DNA of 33,508 nucleotides from assembly GCA_015490805.1 (NCBI GenBank), contig WFXC01000026.1, positions 1-33,508 on the forward strand, written 5' to 3'. Under the pieces are notes generated by a model, which had not been told where the DNA came from, ran no database searches, and was given only the letters and a program-made list of their open reading frames with translations. The translations under genes and the position numbers were made by a program. This document shows positions 8,253 to 15,958 of the stretch, piece by piece (position 1 is the stretch's first letter; each line of letters opens with the position of its first letter). Source of the DNA: Candidatus Kapaibacterium sp. GTDB taxonomy: Bacteria; Bacteroidota; Ignavibacteria; Kapaibacteriales; WFXC01.

Positions 8253-9647
8253 ATGGCAAGTGATCTGCAAGTGCTCCAGCAGTTGGAAGCCTATATCCGT
8301 TCCCATCGTGGGAAAATTACCATCGGTGACTTTGCTGCGGCCACTGGATTTCCCATAGAACAAGTCCAGAATGCCTTTTATACCCTCCTGGAACGCTATG
8401 AATGCAAAGTAGTGATGGATCCGGAAAGCGGGAATGTCGTTTTTGCTTTCCAGTATCCCCTCCGCCCCCGGAATGCGAAAAGTTTCCGCGAAATCGCTCT
8501 GTCAGTAGCCACAACGGCGTGGAAAATCTTCGTCAAAGTATACAAAGCAGCTATTGGCGTTATTCTCATTGTTTACACCGTGATCTTTGTGCTGCTCCTC
8601 CTCTTTGCCGCTGCTTCCGGCAGTAGCAGCGACTCTCGCAACCGCCGCTCCTCAGCGTCTATTGATCTTGGGGCTATATTTCGACTTCTATGGATTCTTG
8701 CTGAATGGAAGTCAGCCGAACGGAAGATACAGTGGCAAACCGATCCTTCTGGTTTCCGGTATCCAGTCTACCAAACGCCGTTAACAGATAAGGCTCACTC
8801 TAAGAAGAAGAAAAAGCGCTTTTTGCAAGCCGTTTACGATTTTGTTTTTGGTCCTGAGTATCCGAAGTATTCACCGCTGGAAGATGCGAAAGAAGCTGCG
8901 GCCTTCATCTACTTTAACGATGGATTGCTCACCAGTGGACATATCGTTGGATTAACCGGCAAATCGTATGCAGTAGCAGAATCTCGCTTAACTGAATATT
9001 TCGCTCGTTTTCAAGGCGATGCAGAAATTTCAGAAGAAGGCATCGTCATTGGACAGTTTCCGAAGCTGACTAAAGAAGCGATCAAAACTCCACCATCCAA
9101 GGAACTCATCATCCCTTACCCTGATGAGGCTGATCCACCAGTTGTTCACAATGGCAATACGACCGGGCAAAACATTGCGATCATCGCAATGAACGCTTTC
9201 AACCTGGGAATGTCGTGGGCAGTGATTAACTATTTCAGCCTTGCGGGAGCAAGCATAGGCACTGCTCAGTTGTTAGAGGTTGCTTTAGGTTATTTCCCCT
9301 TCATCGTGTCAGTCCTATACTTCATTATTCCCATTCTGCGGATTCCATACGTACTGCACCGCAAACAAAAGCGCGAGCAAGAAATCGTACGCAAAAAACT
9401 GTTCCGATCTATCCTCTGGCTTCGCGGCGCTGCGGCAACCGAGGACGATATTCTGCGCCGTGCGAATATCACCGACTCGGAAATGGCAATTGCTAAGTCA
9501 ATCTTAGCAAAGCTGGTCCGTGAATTACAGGGCGAATTGAGCCTTACCGATGATGGTAAACCGCAGTACGAGTTCTCCCGCCTGCACCGAGAAATCATCG
9601 TTGGTTCGTGGTTCCGCCGCTATCTGGGCATTCCAGCGGATCGCTAA
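8253..9647 (+). CDS. Membrane protein with N-terminal winged-helix-like domain, function unknown
   Basis: The protein has 464 residues. Residues 1-60 (LEAYIRSHRGKITIGDFAAATGFPIEQVQNAFYTLLERYECKVVM) look like a helix-turn-helix/winged-helix fold followed by a short beta segment. One or two membrane helices follow at about 95-130 (AAIGVILIVYTVIFVLLLLFAA), then a Ser/Arg-rich stretch and a soluble middle domain (FLQAVYDFVFGPEYPKY...). A second membrane cluster lies at about 305-370, with a charged C-terminal segment including another HTH-like stretch (ATEDDILRRANITDSEMAIAKSILAKLV). From memory, the order resembles a cyanobacterial/plastid membrane-protein family (Arabidopsis At5g03900-like); this needs a search. 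There is no signal peptide. The frame is open back to 8193, inside the tRNA, so I chose the ATG at 8253, which has only a weak ribosome site. It is co-directional with dxs and tRNA-Lys. Confidence 0.8.
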   Translation: MASDLQVLQQLEAYIRSHRGKITIGDFAAATGFPIEQVQNAFYTLLERYECKVVMDPESGNVVFAFQYPLRPRNAKSFREIALSVATTAWKIFVKVYKAAIGVILIVYTVIFVLLLLFAAASGSSSDSRNRRSSASIDLGAIFRLLWILAEWKSAERKIQWQTDPSGFRYPVYQTPLTDKAHSKKKKKRFLQAVYDFVFGPEYPKYSPLEDAKEAAAFIYFNDGLLTSGHIVGLTGKSYAVAESRLTEYFARFQGDAEISEEGIVIGQFPKLTKEAIKTPPSKELIIPYPDEADPPVVHNGNTTGQNIAIIAMNAFNLGMSWAVINYFSLAGASIGTAQLLEVALGYFPFIVSVLYFIIPILRIPYVLHRKQKREQEIVRKKLFRSILWLRGAAATEDDILRRANITDSEMAIAKSILAKLVRELQGELSLTDDGKPQYEFSRLHREIIVGSWFRRYLGIPADR

Positions 9648-10057
9648 CTTATGAAGTTGGGACAGAATTCAAAGCCATAGCGCAGGACCCCGAGCTGTCA
9701 GCAGGTTCAATGCGCATATCTTCCTCGTTCCTTCTTGAAGAGAAACAGGACCTAAGGATAGCACAATAACATCCTCACCAGAAGCGCACCCCCTTAGCGT
9801 GCATGAATATATCGGTACTTTCCCCAAAGTACTTCCGCTCTATGCCAGCGAAAGTGGCACATCAAAACTGCCGAAAGCTCACGCTTCAAGGATGCATTCT
9901 TCTTTGGCTAACGTGTCAGCACTTCCAGTGATTGCCGGCTCAAGCCGGCGCTCCCAGTGGAGCACACGCTCCAGTGTGCATCCCTTGCCGGCTCAAGCTG
10001 GTGCTCCCCAGTCGGCACTCCCGGTCAGTGCTCCTGTGACCGGAAAGCTGAGCTTGT
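9648..10057. other. 410-base gene-free region between convergent genes
   Basis: It lies between the 3' end of the membrane-protein gene (plus strand) and the 3' end of the 1151-residue cargo gene (minus strand). I see nothing notable in 9648-9781. From 9782 to 10057 it is occupied by a cluster of short hairpin repeats, described separately. A frame on the plus strand over 9799-10068 is a by-product of the repeats. Confidence 0.7.
9782..10057. repeat. Cluster of short hairpin repeat units (array 1)
   Basis: At least eight small inverted repeats follow one another. Examples: GTACTTT/AAAGTAC at 9815-9832; GCCA/TGGC at 9844-9858 around a GAAA loop; GCCGGC-TCAA-GCCGGC at 9934-9949; GCACAC/GTGTGC at 9962-9979; GCCGGC-TCAA-GCTGGT at 9987-10002; GCACT/AGTGC at 10015-10031; CCGGTCA/TGACCGG at 10021-10043. 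Several share the frame AGC-n-CACGCT-y-CA, four variable bases, GCATyc (9876-9898, 9959-9982). The unit TTGCCGGCTCAAGCyGGyGCTCCC occurs twice, 53 bases apart (9932, 9985). Stem sequences differ while pairing is mostly kept. The same family appears at 33025-33250. It resembles REP/MITE-like intergenic repeats; function unknown. Confidence 0.7.
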
Positions 10058-13000
10058 TTACCGGATAAACGTAAAGGTGGTTGTTGCAACTGGTTCCCCA
10101 TTGAACAGAAAGCGCAACAAGTATACATCGCTGCTTCCTGTAGGTTGCAGCGGGAACTGAAACTCACCTCTGCTGACCTGTTGCTCCAGCACTGTCTGCT
10201 GCAACCGCCCATCCAGCGTGTACAGTTCTACCGTAAGCTTGCCGGGTTGCTGTACCATTAGATGAACAGTTGCTTTCTCTACCACTGGGTTCGGAACGAT
10301 CTTCTGAATATGAATTGGCAGAGCAGGAGTTTTGCTTGACCGTTCAGGTGTTGAGTTAGGAATCTGGAAGCCAACAATTTTGTAAATAGAGCCAGCAAAG
10401 TCAGAAAGCCAGAAAGTGCCATCCCGCTGGTCATAGTCCGCACCACGGGCATTAATAATCCCAGACGGGCCTGTCAGCGCTAGCCGATCCTGTTCTACTT
10501 CATAATTCCCAGCCGGAATCTTGATGAGATAGGCACCTTGCAAACTTCCGCCGGTGAAATCCGTTGACACCTGATAGATATTGCCTTGCGGATCTCGACA
10601 TAGTCCTCGAGGACCAAAGTCACCCGTAAACGGATTGTCAAATGTTTCCAGAACTTTTTGTTCCGAAAGATCGTACAAATAAAGTTTTTCCTGATTTCGA
10701 TCGCCAACTAAGAGGGTATCGTTGGCTAACCAGACCAGGCCAATTGGGTACTGCGTTGCGGGTGATGGATAAGTTGCTTTCAAATTTCCATCCGAATCTA
10801 GAGCGATAATTGTTCCCTGTCCCCCGGAAAGCAGCGCCATCTTATGGACATAGATGGTTCCGTTATCACGGTTGACCGTGATATCGGTAAACAAGCTATC
10901 GCCGACAGGCATTTGGAACGAAGAAATGAGTTCTAAGGTTTCCGCATTGTATTTATACAACCGATTGCCATAGAAACTGGTTGCCCACAGATTACCTTGA
11001 CCATCGTAAGCAATACCATAGGGGACATGAGAAACACCGGAGAGTTTGAGCACTGCTCCCGGATGAATAGGCTGAATACTAAACGGTAAGGTAACGGCAA
11101 CTTGATCTGCATTACTCATCGAGGAGACTCGTATCCTCGCTGCTATCGTCGAAGTAGCAGGAAGCTTCCACAACGTGGAATTACCTGAAACATTATCGAC
11201 AATCAGTTGCCAAGTCTGCCCATCGTCCAAAGAGTATTCCACTTTCACCGGCAAATCAAAACCATACCAAGTTATCAGTTGCGTTGAAAGTGCTGAGAAA
11301 TCTTCGCCGCCGGCTGGTCGGAGAATAGCAAAAGCCTCAACGCCATCTTCAATGGGAACCTCCCACATAGAACGTCCGTGTGTTGCTGCCCGCAGCGCCA
11401 GTGATTCCTTATGGATACGGAGATCAACCACAGGTACTCTGGGCAATCCTACGCCATAAGGAAGCCAGGTATTCCCTCCATCATAGGTTGCAAAAACGCC
11501 AATATCCGTTCCCACAAAGATGTTATTGTCATCTTCTGGATTTACCGCAATCGCATTGCACGGAATATCAGGGAGCATGGAACCAATATTCTCCCAGCTA
11601 TCCCCACCGTCCGTGGTACGGAATACATGGGGAACCCCAAACCCCGAAAAGGAAATAAAAGCTGTAAGAGCATTCTGTTCAGAGCACACTATATCCGTCA
11701 CGTACCGATTAACCAGACCGTTTTCTGCAACACTGGTCCAGGTCTCACCAGCATCAGTACTTCGATACACTTCTCCCCGGCTGGTGCCAATGTAAAGGAT
11801 ATCTGGATTGACTGGCGAAATAGCAATCGCAGAAATCAATCCGTTCAATGAAGGGAAAGTTTCGGAAATAACTTCCCACGGCTGTTCTCCACCGAAGCTA
11901 TTAATGTACAGATTCCCCCGTCCGTGGTACAAAATCAAGGGATCTGCCGGATCAATAGCAATCGGTGCGGACCACAAGGCAGGATCATTGGCATCAATTC
12001 CATCAGTAATGCCTTTAAACTCTCCCGTCTGCAAATTCCGCTTCCACAACTGTCCCCTGAAAAATTCGCCGTAAATAATGTGGGGATTCTCATAATCCAC
12101 AACAACAAAGAACCCGTCACCACCAGCAACGCGCGACCAGCGGTCTTCCTGTTGGTAATTTCCTAAGGTTCCATTATCTTGAGTTCCACCGTAGGTCTTA
12201 TTATCCACTGACTGATCAACATCCATCGCATAAAACTGCGTGATTGTCAGATTGTTATTGATATTCTTCCACGTTTTTCCTGCATCAGTGCTCAAATACA
12301 CTCCCCCATCATTGACAGCATAAACGATATCAGGATTACTAGGAGCAAAAGCAGCATGATGTTGATCGACGTGTACTCGATCACCTCCATAAATGGGACC
12401 ACCACCATATCCATTGGTGATATTTACCCAGCTTTGTCCACCATTGGTTGTTCGCCAAATATCAATGCCTCCTGCTAAAACGGTATCCGGATGCGTCGGG
12501 TGAACAACAATGTATTGATCATACCATCCCTGTCCATTGAAAAAACTTGCAGAGCCTTGGTACACATTCTGCCATGAACCACCCCGATCCGTACTTTTGT
12601 AAATCGTTGCAATCCCTTGCACTTCCATCAGCACATAAAGAATATTAGGATCCGAAGGAGCTTGGTGTACCGATACGCGTCCTATACCAGAAATTGGGAA
12701 ACCAGAATTTCGGGGAAACCAGGTTTTGCCACCGTCACCCGAATAGTACACGCCTTTTCCCGTGACCCCGATGAACCATTCATTCGGGTCCGCAGGATTC
12801 ATAGAAACATCACTAACGATACCATCGAATGTTTTTTCCCATGTCAATCCACCATCGGTCGAACGATACACTCCCGCTCCATTTTTCGTTGCTCCAGCAA
12901 TAACAAGCGAGGGATTTTGGGGATGAATCCAGAGTTTTGAAAAAGCTCCCACGGTTACCAATCCAACCTGCTCCCAGGTTTCACCACCATCAGTCGAACG

Positions 13001-13513
13001 AAACACTCCATCGCCCAGATAGGCATCAATGTTGGAGCTCATTTCGCCTGTGCCAGCCAGTAAAATGTCGGGATTGGTAAAATCTATGGCTAAGGAACCC
13101 ATTGCAATTGCCGTTTCATTGTCGAACACAGGCGTCCAGGTCTCACCATAATCCGTGGTTTTCCAGATGCCTCCGGCTGCCGCTCCTATCCACGCTGTCG
13201 CCGGATCCGTTGGATGAACGACTACTGTGCGAGCTCGACCACCGATATAAAACGGGCCAATAGGATACCATTCAGGCTGGGTTGCTAACACTTGCGCTGA
13301 TGCTCGTTTACTCAACTGTGCTGCCTGTTGGATTGCCTTCACTCGCGCCCGGAAAGGGATACGATCGTAAGGATATGCACGCGCTTCATAGAAAAACCGT
13401 TCTCGCTCCTTTGGCTTCACGTTCGGCAGCGACCGATAATATTGTTCAACGGTTTGCGCAAAGACGCTATACCACGACACAAAGGCAACAAGACACAGAA
13501 CAACACCTTTCAT
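10058..13513 (-). CDS. 1151-residue T9SS cargo: Asp-box propeller plus NHL-like propeller
   Basis: This is a secreted protein. The signal peptide MKGVVLCLVAFVSWYSVFAQ is followed by a large beta-propeller region (about residues 55-740) with about ten Asp-box motifs (TTDYGETW, STDGGETW, STDGGLTW, SGDGGKTW, STDRGGSW, TTNGGQSW, STDAGKTW, STDAGETW, TTDGGDSW, TYDGGNTW), the sortilin/VPS10-like type. A FN3-like module comes next (FAILRPAGGEDFSALSTQLITWYG), then an NHL/SMP-30-like propeller (SHVPYGIAYDGQGNLWATSFYGN). The last ~75 residues are a T9SS sorting domain starting PNPVVEKATVHLMVQQPGKLTVELYTLDGRLQQ and ending TTTFTFIR. I chose the ATG at 13513 because it starts a compact signal peptide; the in-frame ATG at 13543, with AGGA three bases upstream, is an alternative, and the frame runs open to 13627. 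It may bind or process polysaccharide, as some Asp-box proteins do, but no catalytic residues are identifiable. Confidence 0.9.
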   Translation of the reverse strand: MKGVVLCLVAFVSWYSVFAQTVEQYYRSLPNVKPKERERFFYEARAYPYDRIPFRARVKAIQQAAQLSKRASAQVLATQPEWYPIGPFYIGGRARTVVVHPTDPATAWIGAAAGGIWKTTDYGETWTPVFDNETAIAMGSLAIDFTNPDILLAGTGEMSSNIDAYLGDGVFRSTDGGETWEQVGLVTVGAFSKLWIHPQNPSLVIAGATKNGAGVYRSTDGGLTWEKTFDGIVSDVSMNPADPNEWFIGVTGKGVYYSGDGGKTWFPRNSGFPISGIGRVSVHQAPSDPNILYVLMEVQGIATIYKSTDRGGSWQNVYQGSASFFNGQGWYDQYIVVHPTHPDTVLAGGIDIWRTTNGGQSWVNITNGYGGGPIYGGDRVHVDQHHAAFAPSNPDIVYAVNDGGVYLSTDAGKTWKNINNNLTITQFYAMDVDQSVDNKTYGGTQDNGTLGNYQQEDRWSRVAGGDGFFVVVDYENPHIIYGEFFRGQLWKRNLQTGEFKGITDGIDANDPALWSAPIAIDPADPLILYHGRGNLYINSFGGEQPWEVISETFPSLNGLISAIAISPVNPDILYIGTSRGEVYRSTDAGETWTSVAENGLVNRYVTDIVCSEQNALTAFISFSGFGVPHVFRTTDGGDSWENIGSMLPDIPCNAIAVNPEDDNNIFVGTDIGVFATYDGGNTWLPYGVGLPRVPVVDLRIHKESLALRAATHGRSMWEVPIEDGVEAFAILRPAGGEDFSALSTQLITWYGFDLPVKVEYSLDDGQTWQLIVDNVSGNSTLWKLPATSTIAARIRVSSMSNADQVAVTLPFSIQPIHPGAVLKLSGVSHVPYGIAYDGQGNLWATSFYGNRLYKYNAETLELISSFQMPVGDSLFTDITVNRDNGTIYVHKMALLSGGQGTIIALDSDGNLKATYPSPATQYPIGLVWLANDTLLVGDRNQEKLYLYDLSEQKVLETFDNPFTGDFGPRGLCRDPQGNIYQVSTDFTGGSLQGAYLIKIPAGNYEVEQDRLALTGPSGIINARGADYDQRDGTFWLSDFAGSIYKIVGFQIPNSTPERSSKTPALPIHIQKIVPNPVVEKATVHLMVQQPGKLTVELYTLDGRLQQTVLEQQVSRGEFQFPLQPTGSSDVYLLRFLFNGEPVATTTFTFIR

Positions 13514-13679
13514 ACTACTCTCTTTTTTATGATACCAACTCATTTTTCCTGCTTTTAATCTTGTGTATCCACTATTCGTTACAATGCCCCTTTTACTCGG
13601 CATCGCACACCATCGTGTCTCACTCAATGAGGCTCAGTTAACGATATCTACTAACCAAGGCTATCGATTAACCACATAA

Positions 13680-13694
13680 CAAAGTTACAAAATC
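13680..13694 (-). promoter_or_regulatory. TAACTTTG promoter-like element in the divergent gap
   Basis: On the minus strand GATTTTGTAACTTTG contains TAACTTTG, an exact TAnnTTTG -7 match. The 14 bases at 13681-13694 are identical to 5992-6005 upstream of the other Asp-box cargo gene. It lies about 167 bases before the ATG at 13513, giving a long leader. No clear -33 TTTG is seen at the right distance. The remaining gap between 13514 and 13810 shows no other recognisable signal for either divergent gene. Confidence 0.4.
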
Positions 13695-13810
13695 TTGCCT
13701 TAATAACCGCTACCTGCTACTCCTAACACACTAAAACAGCCGTTAGCTCGAATACTGTATATACGGCACAAGAGGAATGGAGAATACACCCCCTGACAAC
13801 ATCCGGCAGA

Positions 13811-15958
13811 ATGGCGCAAGACGCAGAAACCTTGGCACTTGAACTTCTAAAGGAAGCACGATCCTTTTTGGACTTCCAACCCATCTCTGGTATCGACTTA
13901 GCAACTGAAGCCTTAGAATATGCCCGTAGGCAGACCAATCGCCAGCTGGAACAACAGGCATTAGAACTGCTGGCAGAACTGAGTCTGAAAGCAGGAATGC
14001 CTACCCAGGCACAACAGTTTCTGGAGCAACTACTTCAGCTCTCCCTCCCTGATGCACAACGATCGGAAGTTTTATACAAACTTGGTCGTCTGCTTTTAGA
14101 CCAGCAGCGATTCGCCGATGCCGAAAAACTTCTTGCGCACGCACTCCCACAACTGGATATCAGCGACAGCAATACACTCGTAGCTCTCTGGACTACCCTG
14201 GGTATCGCGCTCACGAAGCAGGGCAAAATACAGGAAGCTGCTCACGCTTATCGCCAGGGATTGAAAGTTGCCACCGAAGAAACGTCTCCCAAAAGAAAAG
14301 CGATTTTGTACCGCTGTCTCGGCGCCAATGCTTTTTCCCTGCGCCAGTATGAAGAAGCTTTCCAGTGGTTTCAGCAATCGCTCCAACTGCGCCAGCAAAT
14401 TGGGGATAAACGGGGATACGCCATCACCTTAGGGAACTTAGCCAATTACTACACTTTCAAAGGGGAATACTACCAGGCGCTGCAACTACTGCTGCAAGCA
14501 CTGGACATTTATCAGGAACTGAACGATCAGGTAATGCTGATCTCCGCCCATACAACCCTGGGACTTCTGTTTAGCCAGTCACGACTCTTTCCGCAGGCAC
14601 TGCAATACTTCCACACAGCGCTCCAGTTAGCAGAAAAACTCCGGTCTCTGGAAAGAATTGCCAAGATCCACAATAACATCGGGGAAGTGTACCGGAAGCG
14701 GGGGAATTATCGCCAGGCTCGCTACCACTTCGGGAAAGCGCTTGCCGCTTTTACAGCGTTACAATTCACTGGTCCTGAAAAAGCAGCCGTCTTAGCCAAT
14801 GTTGGACTTACTTTCAAAGCAGAGGGCAAACTCGATGTTGCAGAACGCGTGCTTCAACTGGCACTCCGCTTCTTTACTCCACCAACGCCAGAGCTACTGG
14901 CAGGTATTCACATCGCCTTAGCTGAAATTGCCCTCCAGCGCGGCGCTATCGATCGCGCTGCTGAATCGATCGATGCTATCGCCCCACTCATCGATGATCC
15001 GGGACTGTGGGAATATGCAGCTCCATACTATCGCATCGCAAGTCAGATTGCCGCCGCCCGGAATCAGTTTGATCAAGCCTATCAACTGCTTCTGGTAGCA
15101 GCCGAGAAAGAACAGGCATTCCAGCGTCAACAGCAACAGCAACTTTTTGCTGAGCTGCAATTCAAACATCAATTAGAGCGGGAACAAGTTCAAATTGCTA
15201 CTCTCCGCAATCAGAATCTGGAACTGCTCCAACTGGTCGAGCAACTCCATACTGCCAATGATCAGCTCCAGCAACATTCCCACCATATCAGCAATATGCT
15301 GCACCTGATCGCACACGACCTGAAAAATCCTTTGTTCAGCATTCGCCTTCTGCTCTATCGCCTCCAGAAAGCACTTGAGACAGAGCAGGAAAATCCTCAA
15401 ACTTTGCTCCAGCAAGCTGAGCAAGTGGTAGAAACGATGCAGCACCTGATTGCAGAAACCCTTGAACAGGCGCGCGCAACCCCTGAAGCTGGACTTCCGA
15501 ATTGCACAACGCTCTATTTAACACAATTGATTGAACCGCTGGTGGAGCAATATATGCCGATGGCAAAAGCAAAAAACGTTTCCTTAGCAGTCCACGTCCA
15601 CGATCCTCAACTGACTTTATGTGTGATTCCGTTCTGGGCGAACCGAATTCTGGATAACCTCCTGTCGAATGCGCTCAAATACACCCGTGTTGGTACAACC
15701 GTCACGGTTCGGACCTTTGTTGCCGACGCCCAATGTGCCATTGCTATTACGGATCAGGGTCCTGGCATCGCTCCGGAAGAGCAGCAGCGGCTGTTCCAGC
15801 GGTTTACCACCCTTTCAGCAAAACCAACAGGAGGAGAAAGCAGTTCCGGAGTCGGTCTCTATCTCTCTCAACAACTGGCAGCACTGATGCACGGGCGCAT
15901 CACTGTCGACAGTACCGTTGGTGTTGGCTCCACCTTTACCCTCTGGCTCCCTCTCTAA
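13811..15958 (+). CDS. Cytoplasmic TPR-containing sensor histidine kinase
   Basis: The protein has 715 residues and no signal peptide or membrane helix. Residues 1-430 are helical tetratricopeptide repeats (for example YAITLGNLANYYTFKGEYYQALQLLLQALDIYQEL and AKIHNNIGEVYRKRGNYRQARYHFGKALAAF). A Gln-rich coiled coil follows at about 430-490, then the dimerisation helix with the phospho-acceptor in LIAHDLKNPL (H502). The HATPase_c domain has the N box ANRILDNLLSNALKYT (about 605-622), G1 DQGPGIAPE (about 647) and G2 SSGVGLYLSQQL (about 680), so all kinase motifs are intact. The kinase probably senses an intracellular signal or partner protein through the TPRs. No response regulator is encoded nearby. 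The ATG has no strong ribosome site. Its last 23 bases overlap the 3' end of lnt on the other strand. Confidence 0.92.
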   Translation: MAQDAETLALELLKEARSFLDFQPISGIDLATEALEYARRQTNRQLEQQALELLAELSLKAGMPTQAQQFLEQLLQLSLPDAQRSEVLYKLGRLLLDQQRFADAEKLLAHALPQLDISDSNTLVALWTTLGIALTKQGKIQEAAHAYRQGLKVATEETSPKRKAILYRCLGANAFSLRQYEEAFQWFQQSLQLRQQIGDKRGYAITLGNLANYYTFKGEYYQALQLLLQALDIYQELNDQVMLISAHTTLGLLFSQSRLFPQALQYFHTALQLAEKLRSLERIAKIHNNIGEVYRKRGNYRQARYHFGKALAAFTALQFTGPEKAAVLANVGLTFKAEGKLDVAERVLQLALRFFTPPTPELLAGIHIALAEIALQRGAIDRAAESIDAIAPLIDDPGLWEYAAPYYRIASQIAAARNQFDQAYQLLLVAAEKEQAFQRQQQQQLFAELQFKHQLEREQVQIATLRNQNLELLQLVEQLHTANDQLQQHSHHISNMLHLIAHDLKNPLFSIRLLLYRLQKALETEQENPQTLLQQAEQVVETMQHLIAETLEQARATPEAGLPNCTTLYLTQLIEPLVEQYMPMAKAKNVSLAVHVHDPQLTLCVIPFWANRILDNLLSNALKYTRVGTTVTVRTFVADAQCAIAITDQGPGIAPEEQQRLFQRFTTLSAKPTGGESSSGVGLYLSQQLAALMHGRITVDSTVGVGSTFTLWLPL

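Noticed and set aside
9782-10057. CRISPR array
   Set aside because: Units are unequal, mostly palindromic, lack uniform spacers, and no cas gene is near.
9799-10068. 89-codon plus-strand frame rich in Ser/Ala/Pro
   Set aside because: The sequence is explained by the tandem hairpin repeats and has no ribosome site or family likeness.
13514-13627. N-terminal extension of the 1151-residue cargo
   Set aside because: It would bury the signal peptide; the ATG at 13513 (or 13543) gives a normal one.
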